From positions 2,480,001 to 2,544,000 of the forward strand of contig NZ_CP063202.1 in assembly GCF_019904235.1 (NCBI RefSeq): DNA of 64,000 bases. Reading direction: 5' to 3'. Positions within the stretch are counted from its first letter, which is position 1. Each line of letters starts with the position of its first letter. Made by a program: the position numbers and the translations under genes. This document shows, in pieces, positions 1-8,388 of this stretch. This DNA comes from Erythrobacter sp. SCSIO 43205 (GTDB lineage: Bacteria; Pseudomonadota; Alphaproteobacteria; Sphingomonadales; Sphingomonadaceae). Under the pieces are notes generated by a model. The model was not told where the DNA came from, did no database searches, and was given only the letters and a program-made list of their open reading frames with translations.

Positions 1-20
1 CACCGAACCTTTGCCCTTCC

Positions 21-94
21 CGTCATTCCGGCGAAGGCCGGAATCCAGTTCCGAGCTTTCGCCAGTCTGGACCCCGGCCTACGCCGGGGTGACG
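21..94. repeat. REP-like inverted repeat downstream of rpoA
   Basis: CGTCATTCCGGCGAAGGCC at the left is mirrored by GGCCTACGCCGGGGTGACG at the right, giving a ~74-base imperfect palindrome. A one-arm copy lies at 22843-22870. Such CGTCATTCCGGC palindromes are a common extragenic family in proteobacteria. It sits between rpoA and the place where rplQ would be expected, which lies beyond the window edge. Confidence 0.75.
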
Positions 95-101
95 GTGGTA
101 G

Positions 102-1157
102 TTAGCCAAGCAGCTCTTGTTCCAACTTCTTGGCCATTTCTTCGATGTTCTCAGGCGGCCATCCGGGGATGTCCATTCCGAGGCGCAGACCCATGGAAGA
201 CAGCACTTCCTTGATCTCATTGAGCGACTTGCGGCCAAAGTTTGGCGTGCGCAGCATCTCGGCTTCGGTCTTTTGAACCAGATCGCCGATGTAGATGATG
301 TTGTCGTTCTTGAGGCAGTTTGCCGAACGCACCGAAAGCTCAAGCTCGTCGACCTTCTTCAAGAGGTAACGGTTAAGCTGGTTGGCATCGTCCTCTTGCG
401 GGGTCGCTGCCTGACCGATCATTGCGCTTTGTGGCTGTGGAATGCCGTCTTCGAAGTGGACGAACAAGGTGAGCTGGTCTTGAAGGATGCGTGCAGCATA
501 AGCCACGGCATCTTCCGGGGTCACAGTGCCATCGGTTTCGACAGTGAGGCTGAGCTTGTCGTAGTCGAGCTCTTGACCGACACGCGCGTTCTCTACCTTA
601 TAGCTCACCTGACGAACAGGCGAATAAAGCGAGTCCACAGGGATGAGGCCAATCGGCGCATCAGCCGGACGGTTTTGAACAGCAGGAGCGTAGCCTTTGC
701 CCACGTCAGCGGTCAGCTCCATATTGAGCGTCGCGCCTTCGTCGAGATGGCACAGGACGAGATCCTTGTTCATCACTTCGATGTCGCCGGTCACGGCAAT
801 ATCGCCTGCTTTAACAGTCGCAGGACCGGTTACAGAAAGCTGGAGACGCTTTGGCCCCTCACCTTCCATTTTAAGAGCGATTTGCTTTACGTTGAGGACC
901 ATATCGGTGATGTCCTCACGCACACCTGCGAGCGATGAGAATTCGTGCAGCACGTTCTCAATCTTGATCGAGGTGATTGCCGCGCCCTGAAGCGACGACA
1001 AAAGCACACGGCGCAGCGCATTGCCCAAAGTCAGACCAAAGCCGCGTTCCAGCGGTTCGGCGACGAAAGTGGTCTTGCGCTGTTTGTCGCCACCTTCCTT
1101 GATTTCGAGAGCGTTGGGTTTCTTCAGTTCCTGCCAGTTCTTCATATTGACGGACAT
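102..1157 (-). CDS. rpoA: DNA-directed RNA polymerase subunit alpha
   Basis: Alpha subunit of RNA polymerase; it dimerises to nucleate core assembly and its C-terminal domain binds UP elements and activators. At 351 aa it is slightly longer than the E. coli protein. The assembly domain spans about residues 1-240, including [14 protein letters not shown] near residue 72. A linker follows, then the helical C-terminal domain (about 265-335) with the DNA-contacting RSANCLKN and the helix-hairpin-helix stretch [12 protein letters not shown]. The start MSVNMKNWQ is chosen from alphaproteobacterial N-termini. It is the last complete gene of the rpsM-rpsK-rpoA unit; rplQ is not in the window. Confidence 0.98.
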   Translation of the reverse strand: MSVNMKNWQELKKPNALEIKEGGDKQRKTTFVAEPLERGFGLTLGNALRRVLLSSLQGAAITSIKIENVLHEFSSLAGVREDITDMVLNVKQIALKMEGEGPKRLQLSVTGPATVKAGDIAVTGDIEVMNKDLVLCHLDEGATLNMELTADVGKGYAPAVQNRPADAPIGLIPVDSLYSPVRQVSYKVENARVGQELDYDKLSLTVETDGTVTPEDAVAYAARILQDQLTLFVHFEDGIPQPQSAMIGQAATPQEDDANQLNRYLLKKVDELELSVRSANCLKNDNIIYIGDLVQKTEAEMLRTPNFGRKSLNEIKEVLSSMGLRLGMDIPGWPPENIEEMAKKLEQELLG

Positions 1158-1287
1158 GGATTTCCCCTAAGTCGCTTACGTTAGCGGGTTGATTTAAAGT
1201 TCGGACTCAAAGCGCTCGTCAGCATCTGTGAGCCCGTTGAAGGAGCAGCGGCCGCCGCCCCTTGGGTGGGATCAAACGTCAGCCGGA

Positions 1288-1677
1288 TTAGACGCGGCGA
1301 CGCTTGGAAGGACGCACACCGTTGTGCGGGATCGGCGTCACGTCGCGGATTGACGTGATATTGAAGCCAACAGCTGCAAGACCGCGAAGCGCGCTCTCAC
1401 GGCCTGAACCTGGGCCCTTCACTTCAACTTCCAGCGTGCGCACACCGTGCTCGGCTGCTTTCTTGCCCGCATCATCCGCTGCGACCTGCGCTGCGTATGG
1501 GGTGGACTTACGGCTGCCTTTGAAGCCCATCATACCAGCAGAGGACCAGCTGATCGCATTGCCTTGTGCATCGGTGATGGTGATCATCGTGTTGTTGAAG
1601 CTTGCATTGATGTGAGCAACACCAGAGGTGATGTTCTTTCTGTCGCGGCGCCTTACTTTGCCGGGTTCGCGTGCCAT
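1288..1677 (-). CDS. rpsK: 30S ribosomal protein S11
   Basis: Component of the 30S platform, contacting 16S rRNA near the mRNA exit region. The 129-aa length and the family blocks [14 protein letters not shown] (about residues 24-37) and the basic C-terminus RPSKRRRV are diagnostic. It lies 63 bases after rpsM and 130 bases before rpoA in the usual alpha-operon order, so co-transcription is expected. Nothing unusual is seen. Confidence 0.98.
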   Translation of the reverse strand: MAREPGKVRRRDRKNITSGVAHINASFNNTMITITDAQGNAISWSSAGMMGFKGSRKSTPYAAQVAADDAGKKAAEHGVRTLEVEVKGPGSGRESALRGLAAVGFNITSIRDVTPIPHNGVRPSKRRRV

Positions 1678-1740
1678 TTCATATATTCCTTTAACTCGTC
1701 AGAAGAGTGCTTGAACGCAGGGCCAAAAAGCCCGGCCAGC

Positions 1741-2109
1741 TTACTTCTTCTTGCCTGCAATCGGCTTGGCCTTACCCTTGCGGGTGCGGGCATTGGTGTG
1801 AGTGCGCTGCCCGCGAACGGGGAGCTGGTTACGGTGACGAAGGCCACGGTAAGAACGCAGGTCCATCAGACGCTTGATGTTCATCGCGGTGTTGCGACGA
1901 AGGTCGCCTTCCACCGTGTAATCAGCATCAATCGTTTCACGAATGCGCAAAACTTCCTCATCGGTGAGGTCTTGCACACGAGTAGTGTGAGAAATGCCCA
2001 GCTTGTCAGCGATTTGGACAGCCGTTGTGCGGCCAATCCCGTGAATATAGGTAAGCGCGATGATTACACGCTTGTTTGTGGGGATGTTTACCCCGGCAAT
2101 ACGAGCCAC
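1741..2109 (-). CDS. rpsM: 30S ribosomal protein S13
   Basis: Protein of the 30S head that forms intersubunit bridges and contacts the P-site tRNA. The 122-aa length is standard. [15 protein letters not shown] at the N-terminus and the arginine-rich [18 protein letters not shown]-terminal tail are family signatures. It begins the alpha operon but is separated from adk by a broken SRPBCC gene and ~330 non-coding bases. The alpha block therefore probably has its own promoter here instead of relying only on read-through from secY-adk. Confidence 0.98.
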   Translation of the reverse strand: MARIAGVNIPTNKRVIIALTYIHGIGRTTAVQIADKLGISHTTRVQDLTDEEVLRIRETIDADYTVEGDLRRNTAMNIKRLMDLRSYRGLRHRNQLPVRGQRTHTNARTRKGKAKPIAGKKK

Positions 2110-2440
2110 TTAATTCTCCATGCTCCACAAAGGTTTTGGTGCGTAATCACCGACCTTTATCTCGACGCTAAAAATAATCGGTCGACCTAAGACCCAAACA
2201 GGCCCTGAACCAACAAAAGTCCGGGTTGCACCACAATAGGCGGCGCTTGCCGGACAAGATTCGAATCTACCGAATGAAAGGGCGCTTACGGAAGTTGAAA
2301 CTATCCGTCAACCGTAAGACGCACAAACCAAGGCGAGCCGCCCAAATAAGCGGTCGCTCACACATTACAAGGGCATCATATCCAAGACGGCGATAAGCGT
2401 CAAAACCAGTCAGTGGATTTGCGAAACGTTTTTACCCGTC
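2110..2440. other. Intergenic leader of the rpsM-rpsK-rpoA operon
   Basis: 331 bases without a gene, between rpsM and the SRPBCC pseudogene. On the minus strand a TTGACG hexamer (2306-2311 on +) could be a -35 box but no good -10 follows at 17 bases. The stretch holds one clear secondary-structure element (2285-2318, listed separately). It is the likely 5' untranslated region for the alpha operon. Confidence 0.5.
2285..2318 (-). promoter_or_regulatory. Imperfect hairpin in the rpsM leader
   Basis: CTTACGG(AA)GTTGA pairs with TCAACCGTAAG: an 11-base stem with a three-base bulge and a ~9-base loop, ~175 bases upstream of rpsM. Alpha operons in other bacteria are autoregulated through structured leaders (S4 in E. 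coli); whether this hairpin plays that role is inference. It could equally be the terminator of the upstream gene, though no T-run follows. Confidence 0.35.
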
Positions 2441-3318
2441 CTACTCACCAAAATCGCCAAAGGCTTCGTCGACACTCGGGCCTTGAGGCTCGTCGGCAGG
2501 CTCTCGCGATCCGCCTGTGTTATTTTCCTCTGTGGCTATTTCCAAGGCTTCTTCTGGATCAATCGTGACAGGTGCATCGCTATCAGCTTCAGACCCCTCA
2601 CCCGCATCGTCTGGAGTATCGCCTGTTGCCCCGTCCGCTGCTCCGTCCCCTGCTCCGTCCGCTGCTTCATCAGCCTCGCCAGACGACTCTGCACCTGGTG
2701 CAACAGGCGCCACCACCACGCCAAGCTCTTTGGCAAGACCAGTCAGTTGCAAGGTCATCACCCCATCAACCGCCTGGCTGATTACCGGGATCGGATAGCG
2801 CATCTTGCCGCCCACATTATATTCCCACACGATACGCGTGCGCGCTTCACCATCAGGGCCTTCATCCGCCTCGCTGAGCGCGATCGTAAGGATCCCTGCG
2901 ACTGGTTCGCTTTTGCAAAGGACCAAGCGCGCCCTTCATCCGCAAAGCCACCTCAGGATAGGCCTGAATAACGCGCATATGCTCCACGCTGCCTTGCAGG
3001 GTGAAGCCGCCATCGGCAGTTTCAGTCTCAGGGATCGTTTCACAAAAACAACCGCCCGCCTGCGGGGTCAGCCGCAAGTTCGCGGCATCCGCTGACCATG
3101 TGTGCTCGTTCGACCACCAACGCGAAGGGCTTATCAATGCAAGCCATGTCGCCTTGCGATCAGCATCGACAACGGCCTCGGCCTTAGTGATGAAATGATC
3201 GTCATGCACCTCGACCCACCTCAGCCAGCGCCGGTGACGCGCCTAGCGCGCACAGGCCAAGCCCGCACAGGCCAAGCGAAAGGGGGGCAAGCAAATTGGT
3301 GGGGTTGCGATCGCGCAA
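2441..3318 (-). pseudogene. SRPBCC-family exported protein, broken by two frameshifts
   Basis: Three reading frames must be joined to give one product. A signal peptide (TTG start at 3318 preceded by GGGAGGAG; hydrophobic core LGLCGLGLCALGASPALAE) leads into DADRKATWLALISPSRWW and AGGCFCE, then SEPVAGILTIALSE, VWEYNVGGKMRY and an acidic Ala/Asp/Glu tail. The order matches START-like SRPBCC proteins that bind hydrophobic ligands. The first break is at the CCC run 3215-3217 and the second at the TTTT run 2911-2914 (+ strand). Deleting one base at each restores a continuous frame. Either real decay or two homopolymer sequencing errors; ligand and role unknown. It sits between adk and rpsM. Confidence 0.75.
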
Positions 3319-3401
3319 AATTCTTCTCCTCCCGAAGTGGGAGGAATGCGTTAGAGTGTCATGCGTGCGGTGAAAAGGCCGCTCTTGCCAAAAAGCCGAG
3401 A

Positions 3402-4049
3402 TCAGCCTTTGAGGACAGCGTCAATCGAAGCAGCAACCGCGTCAATATCAGCCATACCGTCAACCCGCTTTACGATGCCGCGCTCTTCATAGCGGGGAAG
3501 GATAGGGGCGGTTTTCTCGGTGTATTCCTTGTTGCGGGTGCGCACCGTCTCTTCATTGTCGTCGGGGCGGCGCTTGAACTCTATGGAACCGCAATTGTCG
3601 CAAACGCCCTCTTTCGCAGGCGGATTGGCAGTGTCGTGATAGAGCGCACCGCAATTGGCACAGGAAAAGCGGCCCGTGATGCGTTCAACCAGAGCGTCAA
3701 GATCAACGCTGAGTTCAATCACATAATCAAGCTTGCGGCCGTGCTTTGCGAGGATTTCGTCCAATTGCTCACCTTGAGCCGCAGTGCGAGGATAGCCATC
3801 GAAGATCGCTCCCTGGTCTGCTGGCATGGCAGCGATATTGTCATCGATTAGCTTCGAGACGATTTCGTCAGATACAAACTCGCCCCGGTCCATGATCGCC
3901 TTGGCCTCAAGCCCGACCGGAGTGCCCTCAGCCACTGCTGCGCGAAGCATATCGCCGGTCGATAGCTGCTTCATGCCATGGCGCTCAACAAGCCCTGCGC
4001 TCTGCGTCCCTTTGCCCGCACCGGGAGGTCCAAGAAGAATGATGTTCAC
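3402..4049 (-). CDS. adk: Adenylate kinase
   Basis: Catalyses ATP + AMP to 2 ADP in the cytoplasm. Walker A GPPGAGKGTQ lies at about residues 7-16. DGYPRTAAQ is the AMP-site block. The lid carries a Cys4 zinc knuckle, CANCG...CDNCG, typical of the long zinc-binding bacterial form. The GTG start at 4049 follows GAGAGGGG by 9 bases and gives 215 aa, the normal length; an upstream in-frame ATG would add 18 residues with no homology. It lies 87 bases after secY in the usual secY-adk arrangement. Confidence 0.97.
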   Translation of the reverse strand: MNIILLGPPGAGKGTQSAGLVERHGMKQLSTGDMLRAAVAEGTPVGLEAKAIMDRGEFVSDEIVSKLIDDNIAAMPADQGAIFDGYPRTAAQGEQLDEILAKHGRKLDYVIELSVDLDALVERITGRFSCANCGALYHDTANPPAKEGVCDNCGSIEFKRRPDDNEETVRTRNKEYTEKTAPILPRYEERGIVKRVDGMADIDAVAASIDAVLKG

Positions 4050-4136
4050 GAAAAAACGCCCCTCTCTAAACCGCGCGATATTATCGGGGCAGTCCCCCAT
4101 CAACGCAGCCGTGTCGAATATCGTTCCTGTGATGCC

Positions 4137-5501
4137 TTAACGCATCCGGCCTTTCAATTTAGCCTTTTTGATGAGATCGCCATATTGGTGCGCGAGCAAA
4201 TGCGATTGCACCTGGCTGATCGTATCCACGGTTACGTTCACCACAATCAGAAGGCTGGTCCCACCAAGGAACAGCGGAATGCCTGTCTGAGCAATCATAT
4301 ACTCAGGAACCACGCAGACTACGGTGAGGTAGATCGCGCCAACGACGGTGATGCGGGTGAGCACATATTCAAGATATTCCGCCGTGCGCTTGCCCGGACG
4401 AATGCCTGGAATGAAGCCGCCATTTTTCTTCAGATTTTCCGCGTGCTCCTCCGGATCGAAGACAACCGCAGTGTAGAAGAAGCAGAAGAAGATGATGCCA
4501 AGCGCATAGAGCGTCATGTAAATCGGCTCGCCATGCTGGAGATACTGGTTCAGAGACTGGATCAAGCTGCCCGATGTCGAGGTCGTATCGATTGACTGAC
4601 CCGCAAACGAACTGATCGTCAAAGGCAAAAGCAGAAGCGAGCTTGCAAAGATCGGCGGAATAACGCCTGCAGTGTTGAGCTTCAACGGCAAGTGCGAGCG
4701 ATCAGCCTGCATCATGCCGCGCTGCGTTGCACGCTTGGGATATTGGATCAGCAAGCGGCGCTGAGCTCGCTCGACAAAGCTGATCAAAAGAATGAGCACC
4801 ACGACCATCGCCAAAAAGCCGATGATGATGCCAGGTGCGATCGAGCCAGTACGACCGCCTTCGAACATATTCATGGCAAAGACCGGGAATTGGGCGACGA
4901 TACCGGCCATGATGATAAGCGAAACGCCGTTACCAATACCGCGCGCCGTGATTTGCTCACCCAGCCACAGCAGGAACATGGTGCCGCCGACAAGGCTGAT
5001 CACTGCGCCAATGCGGAACATATAACCCGGCTCAACCACAGCAGCGATACCTTGCTGCCCGGCATAGCTTTCAAGGCCGGTGGCAAGGAAGTACCCTTGA
5101 ATGGCGCAAAGGAACACTGTGCCGTAACGGGTGTATTGGTTGAGTTTCTGACGGCCCGTTGCGCCCTCTTTCTTAAGAGCGGCAAGCGTTGGGTGAAGCG
5201 CCGAGGCCATCTGCACCACGATCGATGCGGTGATATACGGCATCACGCCAAGCGCCACGAGGCTCATATTCGCCAGCGCACCGCCGGTAAACATATTGAA
5301 CATATCAAGGATCGTGCCCTGGTTCTGCTGAGCCAGAAGGTCCAGAGCCAGCGGGTTGATCCCGGGCAGCGGCACAAAGCTCAAAAAGCGGAACACGATC
5401 AGCGCACCAATGGTGAACCAGATGCGTTGGCGCAGTTCGGTTGCCTGAGCAAAATTGCCCAGGTTCAAATTGCTGGCGATATTATCGGCGCGTGAAGCCA
5501 T
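4137..5501 (-). CDS. secY: Protein translocase subunit SecY
   Basis: Channel-forming subunit of the SecYEG translocon in the inner membrane. 454 aa with ten hydrophobic segments. Family landmarks are LLAQQNQGTILDMFNMFTGG (plug region after TM1), PYITASIVVQMAS (TM2), and FKKNG-like NLKKNGGFIPGIRPGKRT in the C5 loop that contacts the ribosome and SecA. It follows rplO by 147 bases and precedes adk. No anomalies. Confidence 0.98.
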   Translation of the reverse strand: MASRADNIASNLNLGNFAQATELRQRIWFTIGALIVFRFLSFVPLPGINPLALDLLAQQNQGTILDMFNMFTGGALANMSLVALGVMPYITASIVVQMASALHPTLAALKKEGATGRQKLNQYTRYGTVFLCAIQGYFLATGLESYAGQQGIAAVVEPGYMFRIGAVISLVGGTMFLLWLGEQITARGIGNGVSLIIMAGIVAQFPVFAMNMFEGGRTGSIAPGIIIGFLAMVVVLILLISFVERAQRRLLIQYPKRATQRGMMQADRSHLPLKLNTAGVIPPIFASSLLLLPLTISSFAGQSIDTTSTSGSLIQSLNQYLQHGEPIYMTLYALGIIFFCFFYTAVVFDPEEHAENLKKNGGFIPGIRPGKRTAEYLEYVLTRITVVGAIYLTVVCVVPEYMIAQTGIPLFLGGTSLLIVVNVTVDTISQVQSHLLAHQYGDLIKKAKLKGRMR

Positions 5502-5648
5502 TTTTATAGTCTATCCCGTGGATCTCGCCCGCTGTGTCGCGGAACATGGAGGCCTAGATAGGAATAGCAGGGCGAATTGTCGAACCCTGCGTGTCACTTT
5601 TCATCATCCCGGTGCGCTCAAATGCCGCACCGGGACGATAAAAGTTGA

Positions 5649-6134
5649 TTACTCAGCGTCCGCTGCAGCTTTTGCAGGAGCGGTCACTTCGACGCTGCCG
5701 CCGGCTTTCTCAACCGCAGCAATCGCGCCTTTGGTTGCGCCGGTGACGACGAATTTGGCTTTCGCTTTGATTTCGCCTTTGCCAAGCAGCTTAACGCCGT
5801 CCTTGCCACCGCGCGCAAGGCCGGTTTCGCGAAGGACCTCTTCGGTGATGTCTTTCTTGGCGTCGATTTTCTTGGCGTCGATCCATTTTTGGACCATGCC
5901 AGTGTTCACTTCTGCAAAGTCTTTGCCGAACGGGTTGTTAAAGCCGCGCTTTGGCAGACGCATATGGAGCGGCATTTGACCACCGGCAAAGCCGTTGATC
6001 GCTACACCTGAACGGGATTTTTGACCTTTTTGACCGCGTGCAGCAGTTTTACCTTTGCCAGAGCCGATACCACGGCCCACACGCATACGGCCCTTACGGG
6101 CACCATCATTGTCACGGATGTCGTTGAGTTTCAT
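5649..6134 (-). CDS. rplO: 50S ribosomal protein L15
   Basis: Late-assembly 50S protein near the peptidyl-transferase region. 161 aa with the N-terminal [22 protein letters not shown] block and Gly/Arg-rich [18 protein letters not shown]. The C-terminus ends in an Ala-rich tail ([10 protein letters not shown]), slightly longer than usual. Normally rplO directly follows rpmD. Here a ~2 kb block separates them, so rplO-secY-adk needs a promoter between 6135 and ~6300 or read-through from further upstream. A GCCCC/GGGGC hairpin (6165-6179) lies in its leader. Confidence 0.98.
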   Translation of the reverse strand: MKLNDIRDNDGARKGRMRVGRGIGSGKGKTAARGQKGQKSRSGVAINGFAGGQMPLHMRLPKRGFNNPFGKDFAEVNTGMVQKWIDAKKIDAKKDITEEVLRETGLARGGKDGVKLLGKGEIKAKAKFVVTGATKGAIAAVEKAGGSVEVTAPAKAAADAE

Positions 6135-6299
6135 CGTTGCACTCGCTTTCGCTTTCTAGATACGGCCCCACCACGGGGCAACGCGCTATTTGGAAGGCGC
6201 GCCACTAGCGGGAAGTGAGCGGGGGCGCAAGGGGAAATGGGGGGCCTTCCCTTGAAACCTGCACCAATAGTATGATAGTCCGCTTTTGAGGAGCAGATT

Positions 6300-6554
6300 A
6301 TGGCCACGATCAGAAAAACCATCACGCTGAGCGACACTCAGGATGCCTGGATCAAGTCGCAGATTGCGCGCGGCGGGTTCACCAATGACAGCGAATACAT
6401 CCGCGACCTCCTGCGCCGCGACCAAGAGGAGCAGACCAAGCTCTCCGACCTGCGCGAGGCGATTGCCGAGGGTCTGGACAGCGGCGTGAGTGAGCGTTCG
6501 CTCGATGAAATCTGGGCAGAGGGTGAAGAGCGCGCTCGAAAAGCCAATGCGTAA
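6300..6554 (+). CDS. parD: ParD-type ribbon-helix-helix antitoxin
   Basis: 84-aa antitoxin of a type II toxin-antitoxin pair. The N-terminal strand and helices (RKTITLSDTQDAWIKSQI, then GGFTNDSEYIRDLLRRD) are the DNA-binding ribbon-helix-helix of the ParD/CopG superfamily. The acidic C-terminal half (LDEIWAEGEERARK) is the toxin-wrapping segment. GAGGAG lies 7 bases before the ATG. It overlaps the toxin gene by 8 bases, the standard coupled layout, and is expected to repress its own promoter, which should lie in 6240-6295. It runs opposite to the ribosomal genes around it. Confidence 0.92.
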   Translation: MATIRKTITLSDTQDAWIKSQIARGGFTNDSEYIRDLLRRDQEEQTKLSDLREAIAEGLDSGVSERSLDEIWAEGEERARKANA

Positions 6555-6837
6555 ACTGTTGATCGGCCGTCAGGCTGACAATGATCTTGTCTCAATATCG
6601 CAATACACTTCTGCCGAATTTGGAGAGAGCCAAGCCCGCAAATATCGCGACCAGTTGCGGGGGTGCTTCAATGCCCTCCTCTCCAACCCGCATCTAGGCC
6701 GCAGCGCCGAGGAACTCGCACCGGGACTGCGACGGATTAGACAACAGGCGCACGTAGTTTTCTATCTGCCAACGGACGATGAAATCCTGATCGTTCGCGT
6801 GCTCCATCACAGCATGGATTTTGAGCGGCATTTATAA
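6547..6837 (+). CDS. parE: ParE/RelE-superfamily toxin
   Basis: 96-aa toxin partner of the upstream antitoxin. MRKLLIGRQADNDLVSISQYTSAEFGESQA (N-terminal helices), LLSNPHLGRSAEELAPGLRRI and the C-terminal HVVFYLPTDDEILIVRVLHHSMDFERHL follow the ParE layout, where family members poison DNA gyrase. The start at 6547 overlaps the antitoxin stop and is favoured over an upstream in-frame ATG inside parD. ParE proteins lack the RelE ribonuclease residues; the target here is inferred from family only. Confidence 0.92.
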   Translation: MRKLLIGRQADNDLVSISQYTSAEFGESQARKYRDQLRGCFNALLSNPHLGRSAEELAPGLRRIRQQAHVVFYLPTDDEILIVRVLHHSMDFERHL

Positions 6838-6921
6838 CTCGATAGTTCTCACTTCACCAATTTTTGTTGCGACTTAGAGGGGCCATGACAAGAGGAATGA
6901 GCTTCGGTTTGGCAAACAATA

Positions 6922-7389
6922 TTATTTTCTATCCAGGTTATTCGAGCAAGCATCAACGCGATAGCCACTCTGATAAATCTGATTGCCTGCTTCACTTTTC
7001 AGCGTTGGGTTGACGACCGAAACATAAACAGCCTCGCGGCCCAAAAGGAGATCGACAGTCTTCCGGACTCTTCCCATTCCCTCCCCGGGCGTGGCAATCC
7101 TGCAACAATTTGGATACTTCGTAAGGAATTGATCAACCGCGACAAGATCGATCTGAGCATCAGAATCGCCTCCCTTCACACCATCATCGCCAAAAACTAC
7201 TGCGCGGATTTCGGGCAAGGCTTGTAGGTGGCTCCAAACTCCCTGTTCAATTATCGCATCACGGCTGGGTTGACTAAGTTTCGCCAAACAGACCGGACGT
7301 CCCGCGCCCGTTGTATTTTCCACGGACATCACCCAGCTCCCACCTAACAGCATGGGGAAAAGTAAAAGCAGAGTTATACGTCCTACCAC
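6922..7389 (-). CDS. Hypothetical exported protein
   Basis: 155 aa and not recognised. The N-terminus (MVGRITLLLLFPMLLGGSWVMS) is a signal peptide or single membrane anchor. The remaining ~125 residues contain four cysteines (VCLAKL, NCCRI, DACSNN), compatible with a periplasmic disulfide-bonded fold. The sequence is visibly more A/T-rich than the ribosomal genes on either side, suggesting recent acquisition. It lies in the block that splits the spc operon, facing the ParDE pair tail to tail. Confidence 0.6.
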   Translation of the reverse strand: MVGRITLLLLFPMLLGGSWVMSVENTTGAGRPVCLAKLSQPSRDAIIEQGVWSHLQALPEIRAVVFGDDGVKGGDSDAQIDLVAVDQFLTKYPNCCRIATPGEGMGRVRKTVDLLLGREAVYVSVVNPTLKSEAGNQIYQSGYRVDACSNNLDRK

Positions 7390-7497
7390 TTACAGCCCTC
7401 ATGATTTGTGTCCGAAGTCTCAACCAGTTTTTTCGCTTGAGACTTTCGCCGTTTTGATGCTCAATTTCGGGCCTGATTGCAATCAGCACCGCTCGGC

Positions 7498-7950
7498 CTA
7501 CTCCCGATAAACCCCCACCCCATACTGGCACGGCTCCGCATCACAGCGGATCATCTTCACCCGGAAGACCGCCACCCGATCGTCCTCGGGCGCGAGCTCC
7601 ACAATCGGAATGGCGTCCTCTTGGATGTCGCTGGCGATTTCGGAGCCCTCGTCATCGTAGATGCCGAGGTCGATGTCTTTGCACTGATCATCGCACAGGC
7701 CAATTGCGATGTAGCGCTCGCCGCCTTTGAGCGTGTAGCGCAGCGTGCCAGTCTCGCGCTCCTCGAGCACGCCGCCGTTGAAGGCTTGCGAGCTTGCGTA
7801 GCCGCGTCCGCGCGCGATTGCTTTTGCCTCGCGGGCTAGGTCCTTCACGATTTCTGCTGAGGTCCCCGGTGCAGCTGTAGTGGCGCAGGCCGATAGGCTG
7901 ATGCTCGCCATCAGGCAGGCACAGACCGCCACGGTTCTCGATTGGTTCAA
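7498..7950 (-). CDS. Putative lipoprotein of unknown function
   Basis: 150 aa. The signal peptide ends in a lipobox-like SLSAC at about residues 18-22, predicting lipid attachment. The mature part has an RYTLKGGERYIAIGLCDDQCKDIDLGIYDDEG stretch, the pattern of periplasmic beta-rich domains that cap stress- or solute-related proteins, and ends CDAEPCQYGVGVYRE. Four mature cysteines could form two disulfides. Codon use resembles the host, unlike the neighbouring 6922-7389 gene. Function unknown. Confidence 0.75.
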   Translation of the reverse strand: MNQSRTVAVCACLMASISLSACATTAAPGTSAEIVKDLAREAKAIARGRGYASSQAFNGGVLEERETGTLRYTLKGGERYIAIGLCDDQCKDIDLGIYDDEGSEIASDIQEDAIPIVELAPEDDRVAVFRVKMIRCDAEPCQYGVGVYRE

Positions 7951-8020
7951 ATTTTCAGTCCCCTACCGCGCAAACGGTGAGCGTGAGGGGTAGCACTCTC
8001 GGTTCTGTAAAACCACTCTC

Positions 8021-8114
8021 GTGCGCTCCTGCGAAAGGCTCTCCTGAGCCCGTCGAAGGGCAGGAGTCCAGCTTCGGACGTCGATGATGGGCTCCTGCTT
8101 TCGCAGGAGCGCAC
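8021..8114. repeat. 94-bp palindromic element
   Basis: A perfect 17-base inverted repeat (GTGCGCTCCTGCGAAAG at 8021-8037 and its complement at 8098-8114) encloses ~60 bases that include CTGAGCCCGTCGAAGGGC. A near-identical core (CTGAGCCTGTCGAAGGGC) recurs at about 22522-22539, so the element is a mosaic of dispersed extragenic palindromes. It lies between the lipoprotein gene and the rpmD terminator, at the edge of the block inserted in the spc operon. Confidence 0.75.
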
Positions 8115-8144
8115 AAGCGCGACAACTCGCGGCCCAAACGCAAG

Positions 8145-8179
8145 CGGGCCCGCCATGCTGCTATCGCATGACGGGCCCG
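8145..8179 (-). terminator. Hairpin terminator candidate after rpmD
   Basis: CGGGCCCG(T/C)CATGC arms form a 14-base stem (one G-T wobble) around a 7-base loop, 27 bases past the rpmD stop. Only TTGCGTTT follows, so a U-run is weak. It suggests that transcription of the S10-spc block ends here instead of running into rplO. Confidence 0.55.
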
Positions 8180-8205
8180 TCTTGAATGTCGCTATCGACT
8201 TGGAG

Positions 8206-8382
8206 TTAGTCGACTACCGTCACCAGATGCGGGATCTTGGCGATCGCGCCGCGAACTTCAGGGGTGTCCTGGCGCTCGACAACTTTGTGCATCTTGTTGA
8301 GGCCAAGACCGATCAGGATCTTGCGCTGGCTCTCAGGGCGACGGATCGGCGAACCGATCTGCTTGATTTTGATGGTAGCCAT
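8206..8382 (-). CDS. rpmD: 50S ribosomal protein L30
   Basis: 58-aa 50S protein read directly from the minus strand: it begins [20 protein letters not shown] and ends [11 protein letters not shown]. The motif IGSPIRR...LIGLGLNKM is the L30 signature. It begins 6 bases after the rpsE stop, as in other spc operons, but is followed by a hairpin and the toxin-antitoxin block instead of rplO. Confidence 0.97.
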   Translation of the reverse strand: MATIKIKQIGSPIRRPESQRKILIGLGLNKMHKVVERQDTPEVRGAIAKIPHLVTVVD

Positions 8383-8388
8383 GATGGA

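Noticed and set aside
117..938. Long + strand open frame opposite rpoA
   Set aside because: It is the antisense shadow of a clear rpoA gene in a high-G+C genome; no start signal and no family resemblance.
4692..5495. 267-codon + strand frame opposite secY
   Set aside because: Reads through secY in antisense; composition is repetitive His/Arg/Gln with no fold, while secY is unmistakable.
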